From Aquila chrysaetos chrysaetos (Eukaryota > Chordata > Aves > Accipitriformes > Accipitridae): a stretch of DNA of 64,000 nt. Under the pieces are notes generated by a model, which was given only the letters and a program-made list of their open reading frames with translations, was not told where the DNA came from and searched no databases. The position numbers and the translations under genes are program-made. Numbering within the stretch: the first letter of the stretch is position 1; each line of letters opens with the position of its first letter. Shown piece after piece: positions 16,385 through 25,844 of the stretch. The DNA is taken from contig NC_044012.1 of assembly GCF_900496995.4 (NCBI RefSeq), positions 24,342,759 through 24,406,758 on the forward strand. Reading direction: 5' to 3'.

Positions 16385-19300
16385 ATGAAGGAGCCCGACG
16401 CCATCAAACTCTTCGTGGGGCAGATCCCGCGGCACCTGGAGGAGAAGGACCTGAAGCCCATCTTCGAGCAGTTCGGGAAGATCTACGAGCTGACCGTCAT
16501 CAAGGACAAGTACACCGGCATGCACAAAGGTATGGCCGCTGGCAACGGCCCCGCGAACGGACCCCACGAACGGGCACCGGCACCCGGGAGCGGCCCCGGC
16601 CCTGGGAACGCGCAGAGCCGCACGCGGCCCCCGCCCCCGGCACCGGGAACAGCTCCCCGGCATCGGGAACAGCTCCCCGGCACCGGGAACAGCCCCCGCA
16701 TACGGCCCCCGGCACCAGGAATAGCCCCATGTACAGCCCCCAGCACCGGGATTAGCCCCGTGTACAGCCCCCGGCATCGGGAACAGCCCCATACACAGCC
16801 CCATGTACAGCCAGAGGCCCCGACCACCACCCACAGCTCAACCTACAGCCGCAGGCCCCGGGCACAGCCCCACGTACAGCCCCGGGCACCCCAGCCCAGG
16901 GCCCAGGTGCCACTATAGCCCCAGGCACCGGGTACAACCCATGCGGGGTGTCAGGGTGCTGCGGGTGTTGGGTGACGGTTGTACAGCTGCGGGTGCTGGG
17001 GCCGTCGTGCCGGTGGAGGCCGTGTGGGTGCGGATGTTGGGTGTGGGGGGTGTCGCGTGGGTGTTTGTGCGGGTGATGCCCAGCTGTGCGGGTGTTGGGG
17101 GGATGAGGGGGGTGGCCGTGAGTGGCTGTGCAGGCGGAGGGTGTTGTGTGGGTGGGTGTTTGCGGTGCTGGGTGACGAGTGTGGGCTGTGGCTGTGACAG
17201 CTGGGGGGGGCGATGACGGGGGAGGGGGCGATGGCAGGGTGTGGGGTGCCATGGCCGGGGGGAGGTAGCGGCCGGGGGGGTGTTGGCCGAGGGGAGTGCA
17301 GCGGTGGCAGGGCTGTGCTGCCCCTGGGGGGAGGTCTGTCTGAGGCAGGGACCCCCCACCAATGTCTGACCTCCATCCCCCAGCAGCGGGGGGGACCCTG
17401 GAGCCCCCAGCCTCCCCCTCCCCACCAGCTGTGCCACAGGACAGGCAGGGGGGAGGCCGAGGCAAGCACAGGCCTGAGGCCGGGGTGACGGGCACCCGGA
17501 CAGCAGAACTGGGGGGGTTTCAGCACCAATGCCCCTGGATGCCTGAGAGCCCCCAGGCTGGAGGGGGGTATAGGGACACTGCCCCCCCCCCACCCCGGGG
17601 GTGGCACCGCCCCGAAACATGGGGTCTGGGTGCTGTATGGGGACATGAGTGCCATATGGCCTCTGCGTGCTCTGTGGGGCCACCGGCTCTGGGTTCGGGG
17701 GCCACGGGGGTCCCGCATCCCCCCTCCCGCCACCCCCATCCTGTCTCTCCCCCCAGGATGCGCCTTCCTGACATACTGCGCCCGCGAGTCAGCCCTGAAG
17801 GCGCAGAGCGCCCTGCACGAGCAGAAAACCCTCCCGGGGGTGAGTGGGACCGCGGGGACTCCCCCCCAACCTGTGACACCCCCCCCAATCTGTGACAGCC
17901 CCCACCACCACCCGTGACACCCCCCCACGCCGGGACCCCGCCATCCCCTACCCTTGGGAGGACCCAGGTGTTCGGGACCCCACCTTTGGGGGGGGATATG
18001 ATACCCCAAGAACATCTGCCGGCGGGGGTGTGTTATAAATAGCGGGCAAGCACCGTGTCGCCTGGAGACGGCCTGGCGCTAACGAAGGCCTGGTGCTAAC
18101 GAAGGCCTGGCGCTAACGAAGCGTTGCCAGGCGAGTGGCGGGCACTGGGCAGCTGAGCTAACAAAGCCGGGGGGGGGATGTGGAACCCAGGCATTTGGGT
18201 GCCCCCCACCCCCATTGCAGCTGGGGTGCTGGGGGGGTCCCAGCAGCTGAGGTCCCTCCCCCATATCCCCCCCCATCGTGGGTGGTGGGGGACCCGGGTG
18301 ACTGAGGCCTCGTGGGGATGGTTTGGGGGGGGGTCCCAGGCGTGGGGCGGGGTGGGGGGGCAGTGTGGGGGTCCTCGGGTGCGGGGGCAGGGGGGGTCAG
18401 TGGTCCATCCGTCCGTTCCCCCCCCCCGCCCCGGCTGGGCTGCGCATGTCCCGCCGGCCCCGGGGGAGATTTGGCTTCGCCGGGATAATCCGGGGATTTG
18501 GGGGCCGTAAATCCCGGGGGGGATTTGCGGGGGGGGGGGGGGGGGTGGATTAGGGGCGGCACCGCCCCAACAGCTGCCCCCACCGCACCGAGATGGGGAT
18601 GGGGGCGGGACCCCCCCGCACACCCCAGGCCTTGGGGCAGGGGGGGCGATGCTGGGGGGTCCTGGGGCAATTTGGGGTGTTGGGTGCCTGGTGACACCCC
18701 ACCCGCCCGCGCGCCCCCCCCCCCCGCCCCGGCCGGGGCTGATCCCGGCCCCGTGGGGGATTAGGGGGGATTAGTGCCCCCCGGGGGGGCATTTCCAGCA
18801 CCATCTGGGGGGGGGGGGGGGTTGGGGCCACCTTCGCTTTCGGCAGGGGAAAGGGGCCGCTCGGGGTCAGCTGGGGCTGAATCCGCCCCCCCGGGCCCCC
18901 CGCAGCCCCTCGACATGGGGCAGGGCGACGGCCCCCCGGCATCCTCCCCCTCGCATCCCCCCCCCGCATCCCCCCCCCCGCTCCCCAGTCCCGGGCCCAT
19001 CCCGGGGGGAAGGGGGCGGGGTCACGGCAGGTCTGGGGGTCCCCTCCTCCCCCGCCCCCCTCCAATCTCCACCCCCCCCCCGCCCCCCCCCCATCCCCGT
19101 CATTGTTTATAGCGAGCGCTGATGATGTCAGCGGCGTTGCCGGGCAACGGGGATGGGTAAATTGGGGATGAGTAGGCGGTTGCCATGGAGCATATTCTGC
19201 CGTTGCCACGGTTACCGGGCATCTGCGCCCTCCCCCCCCGGTCTCTGGGGGTTACGGGGCTGGGGGGGGGGGGGGGGGGGGGGGTTCATCCCCCCCTAAT

Positions 19301-22300
19301 TAAAGGGGGGGGGGGCGGGTGCTCATTAGCGCATCATTGGGGCCCCTCAGGCCCCCCCATTGGCGGTCGCCACGGCACCCGTTGCCTGGTAACGGGATGC
19401 AGGGCCAGGGTTGCCATGGCGACAGGAGCATCTTTGGGGTGCTGGGGGGGGTGTGTGTGTGGATCCGTGCACCTACCGTGGGGGGGAGGGCCCCTGGGTT
19501 CCCTCGGTGGGGGGGGGGGGGGTGGGAGGTGCTGGATGCCTGGGTCCCTCGGGGGGGGGGGGGGGGGGGGGGGCTGTGTCCCCATCCCCCCCTTTGTCCC
19601 CCCCAGATGAACCGGCCCATCCAGGTGAAGCCGGCGGACAGTGAGAGCCGAGGAGGTACCAGCACCCCAAAACCCCCCCCCCCCCCATTGTCCTGTCCCC
19701 AACCCCTGTGTCCCCAACCCCTGTGTACCCAATCCCTCCCTGTGCCCCCCCCCCAGGACCCCAGGGCCACTCCACGTCCATCCCCAGGATGGGTGTCAGC
19801 CGGGTGTGGTGTCCCCATCCCAGGGGTCTGTCCCTATGGTGGGGTGTCCCCATCTCTGTCCTCCCCGCCATGTCCCCCTTCCCCAGGGGGGGGGTCCCCA
19901 GCCCTGTGGGGTGTCCCCATTCCCGGGGGTCCCAGCCCATCACAGTGTCCCCATATCCCTGTCCCTGGGTCCCAGCCCTTCACGGTGTCCCTGTGGGGGG
20001 GTCCTATTCCAGTATGTGTGTGTGGGGGTCCCCACCCCGGTGCCCCCTGCCATGCCCCCCCGTCCCCACAGAGGACCGCAAGCTCTTTGTGGGGATGCTG
20101 AGCAAGCAGCAGGCGGACGAGGACGTGCGCAAGATGTTTGAGCCCTTTGGCACCATCGACGAGTGCACGGTGCTGCGCGGGCCCGATGGCACCAGCAAAG
20201 GTGGGGGGGCTGGGGGGCACCCCAGGGGTGGGGGGGGGGGGGGGGGCACCCAGGGATCCCTGACGGCTCTGTGGGGTGGGGAGGAGGGAATCTGTGGGGC
20301 AGGGATGTGAATTGGGGGGGGTGCCGGGGGTCATGGGAGAGGGATGGGGGTAAGAGGGTCTATGGGGGGGGGGCTGGAGAGGGTTCAAGGGGGGCCATGA
20401 AGGGGTGTGATGGGGGGGGGGCTGTCCAAGGGGGTCACAGGGCATGGAGGAGGGGCTCAGAGCACCCTGCATGGTGGTTCTTGTCCCCATACCCAGGCGC
20501 CCAGGTCAGGGCCCCTGGGTGCCATTTTGGGGGTGGAGAGGCCTGGAGGGGGGAGACGGGTGCCCTGGTCCCCATGCCGGTCCTGACACGCTGTCCCCAG
20601 GCTGCGCCTTCGTCAAGTTCCAGAGCCACGCGGAGGCCCAGGCCGCCATCGCCGCCCTCCACGGGAGCCGCACCCTGCCGGTGAGACAGGCACCGCCGGG
20701 CACACCGGCCCTACCATCGTCCTCTTCATTGTCCCCATCATTGTCCCCATTATCATCCTCATCATCATCCCTGTCATCGTCCCCATTATCATCTTCATCA
20801 TCATCCCATCATCCCCATTATCACCCCACCATCGTCCCCATCCCCACCCTGTTGCACCCTGGGGGTCCCAGCAGCCCGGCACCAGTGGCCACCCACTGGG
20901 TGACGGCATGTCCCCTTGCAGGGTGCCTCCTCCAGCCTGGTGGTAAAGTTTGCAGACACGGAGAAGGAGCGGGGACTGCGGCGGATGCAGCAGGTTGCCA
21001 GCCAGCTGGGCATGTTCAGCCCCATCGCCCTCCAGTTCGGGGCCTACAGCGCCTACACGCAGGCGGTAGGGTGGGCACCAGGCACCAAGGGAGGGGAGGA
21101 CAGCATGGGCATGGCTGGGGGGGATGGTGTTGGACTCCCGCCATGGTCCAGCATGAGATCGTGGGGGTGATGGGTGTCTGGTGATGGACACTGGGAGATG
21201 ATGAATGCCCTTGATCATGGATGTGGGTGCTGAGTATTGGGGTGATAGACACGGGGAGGTGATGGACCCCGTGGTCCAGAATGGGGGCTGTGGGGTGCCA
21301 GGTAGCAGGCGGGTGATGGACCCCATAGTTCAGGGTAGGGGCAGCAGGTGATGGGCATGGGGGGATGACAGACCCCAATGGTCAAGGATCATTGGGTGAT
21401 GGATGTTGGGGTGGTCCCCATGGCCCAGGATGGGACACTGGGGTGACAGACACTGGATGATGACAGACCTCCATGGTCCTGCATGGGGATGCTGGGGTGA
21501 CGGGTATCGGGGTGGGAGCCACGAGGAGATGACGGACCCCATTACCAAGGCGGGGTGATGGGCGTTGATCGCCAATGGGTCACTGGACACATGAGGTTCT
21601 CCCTCGGCGGGAGGGCCTCGCTGCTCTGGGAGGGGACTCCGGTGCCCGGTGCCAGGCGCTGTCCCCACAGCTGATGCAGCAGCAGGCGGCCCTGGTGGCC
21701 GCCCACTCGGCCTACCTCAGCCCCATGGCCACCATGGCCGTCCAGATGCAGCACATGGGCACAGTCAACCCCAACGGGCTCATCGCCACCCCCCTGCCCC
21801 CCTCCTCAGGTAGGTGGCACCTGGGACGAGGGGGGTGACGGGAATGCCGGGGATGGGGACACGGGACGTGGGAGCACCTGGGAAGGGAGGACATCAGGGA
21901 TGGGGACATGGGATATGGGGGACACCCAGACATGGGGGACATCAGGAATGTCCAGCGATGGGGGGACATGGCGGGGTGGCACTGGGAGATGGGGCTCCCG
22001 CAGCTGGGGACATGAGAGTGGGATTGAGGATGGGGACATCAGGATGGGGGCAATGGGAACAGAGACGTGGGGACGTGGAAGGGACACAGGGGCAGCAAGG
22101 GGAGATGCAGGGGTGACAAGGGACATGGGAGCACAGGGAGGCAGTGGGAGGTGAGGGACAGCAGAGACGGTGGCACCAGGGATGGGGGCATGTGGGGACA
22201 GAGGGTGAGGTGGTGCCACCGCGGGGGTGACGCAGGTGTCCCTGCAGGAACCAGCACGCCGCCGGCCATGGCCGCCACACCGGTGCCCGCCATTGCGGCC

Positions 22301-24170
22301 CCACTGAGCGTCAACGGCTACAGCCCGGTGCCGGCGCAGCCCGCGGGACCCCCCGCGCCAGAGGCTGTCTACACCAGCGGGGTCCCCCCTTTCCCAGGTG
22401 CCTGCCGTCCCCCCCCCCGCGCCCCCACTGCCCCCCGCCCCCCCTAACGGCCCCCTCTGCCCCCAGCCCAGAGCCCTGCCGCCCCCGGGGACCCCCTGCA
22501 GCAAGCCTACGCCGGCATGCAGCACTACACAGGTCTGGCCCTGGGGAACTGGGGGCACTAGGGGGCGGGGGGGGGGGGGGGCATTGCATGGCACTGGTGG
22601 GTGCTGGGAGGCACTGGGGGGCATTGCATGGTACTGGGGACACTGGGAGAGTACTGGTTGGGGCATTGCATGGCACTGGGAGGCACTGGAGGGACATTGA
22701 ATGGCAGTGGTGGATACTGGGAGGGTACCGGGGGCACCTGGGAGGCACTGGGGGTGCATCTGGGAGGGACTGGGGGGCACTGGAGGGGCATTGATTAGCG
22801 CTGGGGGGGGGGGGGGGGGGGGGGGCGACACTGCAGTAGCAGTAGGGGACCATTGCATGGCATCAGGGATTACTCAGGAGGGCACTGGGGGGACACTGGA
22901 AGGCTGGGACAGGTACTGGGGGGGCACTGGGGGGGCACTGCATGGCTTTGGGGGGGTACCATGAAGTCCTGGGAGGGCACTGGGGGCCATTTGAAGATAC
23001 TGGCGGGCATTGCATGGCTTTGGGGGGCACTAGTGGGCACCGGGAAGGGCTGGGCTGGGGGGTGCTGGGGGGCGGGTGGGTGCCTGTGGCCCCCCCCCCC
23101 CCCCCCGGTGCCAGGCTGATCCCATGTCCCCCCGCCCCACCCCCAGCCGCCTACCCAGCAGCCTACGGGCTGGTGAGCCCGGCCTTCGCCCCCCCGGGGC
23201 CCCTGCTCGCCCCCCCCGCCCCCCCCGCAGCAGCAGCAGCGTGAAGGTGAGCGCACCCTGGGGACATTCCCCCCCGGCAAGGGACCGTCCCCAGGGTGCT
23301 GGGCTTGGGGTGCCCCATGCTGCAGAGGCAGGATGCCCCAGGGCATTTGGAGGGACTGGAGGTGGCTCATGGGGGTTGTTGGGGTGCCTCCCCCGCTGGG
23401 ATTTGGGGGTGCCCCATCAGGGAGGGGGGTTTGGGACTCAGGGTGCCCATAGGGATGTGGGTGCAGGGCAAGGTTTCGGGGTGCCCGTGGGGGGGCCAGG
23501 GTCCCTATGGGTGCCCAGGGCCAGGTTTCGGGGTGCCCGCAGGCGCATGGGGCTGGGTTTGGGGGCGCGGGGCCGGTGCCCCCCCCCGCCCGCTGTGACG
23601 CCGCTCCCTCCGCAGGCCCCGAGGGCTGTAACATCTTCATCTACCACCTGCCCCAGGAGTTCGCCGACACCGAGATCCTGCAGATGTTCCTGCCCTTCGG
23701 CAACGTCATCTCCGCCAAGGTCTTCGTGGACCGCGCCACAAACCAGAGCAAGTGCTTCGGTAGGGCCACCGCCGCCTGGGGACACTGGGGATGGGGACAC
23801 CGTGGCCAGGGCTTGGTGACATCCCAGCCAGGGACACCATGGTCAGGGCTTCGGGACACCATGGCCAGGGCCACTGTGGCCTGGGGATGGGGACACCACG
23901 GCCAGGGCATGCAGATGCCCCAGCCAGGTGCCGTGGGGTCACCTTGCCCCATGGCAGAGCCCCCCCAGGGCCGTGGGACAGAGGCAGGGGAGGGTTGTGG
24001 CCACCCCTGTCCCCACGCCTGATGTACCCGCTGTCCCCACAGGCTTCGTGAGCTTTGACAACCCGGCCAGTGCCCAAGCGGCCATCCAGGCCATGAACGG
24101 CTTCCAGATCGGGATGAAGCGCCTCAAGGTGCAGCTCAAGAGGCCCAAAGATGCCAACCGGCCGTACTGA
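16385..24170 (+). CDS. CELF3: CELF3, CUGBP Elav-like family RNA-binding protein 3
   Basis: Neuronal RNA-binding protein that regulates alternative splicing through U/G-rich sites. Twelve coding exons: 16385-16529, 17757-17839, 19607-19655, 20072-20200, 20601-20680, 20922-21065, 21671-21809, 22248-22397, 22467-22532, 23147-23246, 23616-23759, 24043-24170. RRM1 has IKLFVGQIP and CAFLTY; RRM2 has RKLFVGML and CAFVKF; then the divergent linker ([20 protein letters not shown]); RRM3 has CNIFIYHLP and FGFVSF, ending [10 protein letters not shown]. The start codon matches the family N-terminus [10 protein letters not shown]. All exon phases chain except 23147-23246, which is one base off: its C-rich end reads into a TGA instead of the expected Pro/Gln tract QQQQREG. 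The mammalian poly-Q is reduced to about four Gln. CELF3 rather than another CELF follows from context. Confidence 0.95.
16610..16900. repeat. About 20-31-bp CCGGCACCGGGAACAGC minisatellite, CELF3 intron 1
   Basis: Tandem units built on CCGGCACCGGGAACAGCTCC, later expanding to longer units containing CATGTACAGCCCC. They start just after the first CELF3 exon. The following part of the intron (about 16930-17220) is GT/GGGTG-rich without recognisable genes. Confidence 0.75.
18070..18120. repeat. Three exact-length 17-bp repeats, CELF3 intron 2
   Basis: GGCCTGGCGCTAACGAA occurs three times head to tail, with a single C/T difference in the middle copy. A degenerate X-box-like sequence flanks each side (18057-18069 and from 18123), and TATAAATA lies at 18034-18041. 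Confidence 0.9.
19095..19430 (+). promoter_or_regulatory. Candidate intronic enhancer with six RFX X-box-like sites
   Basis: Inside CELF3 intron 2, a segment less G-monotonous than its surroundings. Sites fitting GTNRCC-(0-3)-RGYAAC: 19136-19148 and 19381-19393 (perfect); 19202-19215, 19366-19379 and 19410-19423 (one mismatch each); 19179-19184 (left half only). A forkhead-like TGTTTAT (19104-19110), a TGATGTCA CRE-like site and TAATTA/CATTAG homeobox-type cores are also present. Enhancer function is inferred from motif density only. Confidence 0.45.
20710..20850. repeat. ATC/CCC-type short tandem repeat, CELF3 intron 5
   Basis: Imperfect TCATCATC and CCCCATTATC units between the exon ending 20680 and the exon starting 20922. 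Confidence 0.8.
21080..21560. repeat. Diverged minisatellite (GGTGATGGACCCCATGG type), CELF3 intron 6
   Basis: Loosely periodic repeats of GTGATGGACCCC...GTCCAGGATGGGG with a period of roughly 55-60 bp, old and degenerate. They fill the intron before the exon at 21671. Confidence 0.6.
21840..22200. repeat. GGGACATGGGAxATGG-type purine minisatellite, CELF3 intron 7
   Basis: Short G/A-rich units (GGGACATGGGATATGG, GGATGGGGACAT) tandemly repeated with drift through most of the intron between the exons ending 21809 and starting 22248. Confidence 0.65.
22565..23060. repeat. About 41-bp GGCATTGCATGGCACTGG minisatellite, CELF3 intron 9
   Basis: The core GGCATTGCATGGCACTGG recurs at about 22580, 22621, 22663, 22853, 22936 and 23008, with shorter GGCACTGGGG units between. 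The first spacings are 41-42 bp. A G run of about 22 bases interrupts it near 22804. Confidence 0.8.
23765..23925. repeat. GGGGACACCATGGCCAGGGC tandem repeat, CELF3 intron 11
   Basis: Five to six units of about 25-30 bp around the core GACACCATGGCCAGGGC, between the two RRM3 exons. Confidence 0.65.
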
Positions 24171-25700
24171 GCCTGGTGAGCCCCTCCCACCCCCACCGGG
24201 ACCCCCCGCTGGGCATCCCTTGGCTGGGAGCCCCACCTGCCCCCCCAGCTCTGCTTAATGCCCCCCATCTTCCTCCCACCCCAGGTCCGGAGGCTCTGGA
24301 GCAGCACCCATGGGTGCCTCCCTGTTGCAGAGCAGGCCCCCCCCCCCAGCGGTGCCCACAGGGGGCTTGGTCCTGCTGGGGGGGGGGACACAGACCCCCA
24401 CATGCTCAGGAAGGATGGATCCCCCCCTCCAGGACCCATCTGGACCCCCCCATCCATCCCAGTCCAGGCAGGGCTGGGTGGGCCCTGGGTGCCAGCACCC
24501 CCCCCAGCATCTGGGTCCAGTCTGCCCTGGGGGACACCCCACCCCCCCCCCCCCCCCCCCCCAAGACCCCCCACTCCCCACAGGGACCTGCCCCCCCCCC
24601 AGGGGAACCCTGGTTGGAGCTTTTTTCTCACCATACAGGACCAAAACCAGCTCCAAGCCAGGAAGGGGGGGGGTCCCCACTGGGGGGGGATGTGTGGGGG
24701 GACACACATGCCCACGGTTGGGGGTACCGGCCCTGGCACTGCCACCCCTCCCAGGTCCCCTGGGTGGCTGTGCCAGGGCGCAGCGGGACCCCCTCCGCGA
24801 CACACACTGCCACCCCGCTTCGCCCCCCCAACCTGCCTCAGTTCCCCCCTTTCCCCATGAACACCGGTGGCTGCACTGGCACCAGGTGGGGGGGGGATGC
24901 AGCCCCACGGCACTGCCATGGCCAGGGTGCGCCAGATGCTGCGTGGGCACGCAGCAGCTGAAATTGCTCCAACACTGGGGTGTTCCGCCATGGTGATGCA
25001 CCCGGTGCCGCACGTGGCCGGCGTGGCTGAGCCAACGATGTGCCGGGTGCTGGATGGACATGCAGCGGCTGGACCCGGGACCTGCCAGGCACAAACCAGC
25101 CAAATCTGGGAGACAGGCACAGCCGGCATCAGGAGCCACAGGGACCCGGAGCAGCTGTAGCAGAGACATGCTGCTGGCATTGGACAGACATGGGATGTGC
25201 CAGCGGACACGAGGCCTCCGGCTCTGCCCGGAACCGCTGCAGCGGCCAAAACTGGGGTGTGCCGGGCACCCACCAGCCAAAACGGTGCTGAGTCCAGCAC
25301 TGTCCAGCCCCGCAGCCTCCCCGCCCCCAGGGACGGTGCCCCGGCATCCCCTCAAACGGGGACAGTGCCCCCGGCCTCCCCCAGCCCCATGTTTACACCT
25401 GCCGCTCCCCGCTGTAAATAAGGTGGTTGGGGGCGCGGGGGCAGGGGCGCTCTCTCTTTCCCCCCCTTTTGGGGGGTTTGGTACCTGCTGAGTTGATTTA
25501 GGGGGTGGGACGGGGTGGGGGGGCACAGGGCCGTTAGCGCGGGGCGGGGGACGCAGACCCCCGGGAGTTGACGTCTGCGGTTGAGATGCCGCTGCTTAAC
25601 TTATTTGCTATTTATTGCAGTTACTTTGGATAATTTAATTTTTTTTCTCTTTTTTTTTTTCTCCTCTTTTTTTTTTTTTTCTGTCTAAATAAAATAAGTT
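24171..25700 (+). other. CELF3: CELF3 3' UTR
   Basis: Follows the conserved ...RPKDANRPY stop. It is GC-rich for most of its length with C/G runs (for example 24539-24562), then turns abruptly U-rich (about 25595-25690). It contains a perfect Pumilio-type TGTAAATA at 25413-25420. No coding exon was recognised in it. Confidence 0.65.
25688..25693 (+). terminator. CELF3: CELF3 polyadenylation signal AATAAA
   Basis: AATAAA within CTAAATAAAATAAG after a long T-rich tract. A genomic A run follows at about 25702-25714. Confidence 0.65.
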
Positions 25701-25844
25701 AAAAAAAAAAAAAAGCTTAAAGGAGATTTTAAAGCATCCCCAACCCCCCCCAGGGGTGCTGGGGGGCAGGGGGGGAGGTGGGAGGGAGCAGAGCAGGATC
25801 AACCCCAGCACCCACGGGGAAGAAACACGGCCATGGTTCCCAGT

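Noticed and set aside
14967-16834. Large open frames over the RIIAD1-CELF3 promoter
   Set aside because: Low-complexity Pro/Arg/Ala-rich translations of a CpG island; they overlap real exons in other frames or strands.
25700-25716. A run after AATAAA as the tail of a processed pseudogene
   Set aside because: Upstream sequence continues as CELF3 genomic sequence with normal introns, so this is just an A-rich patch near the native poly(A) site.
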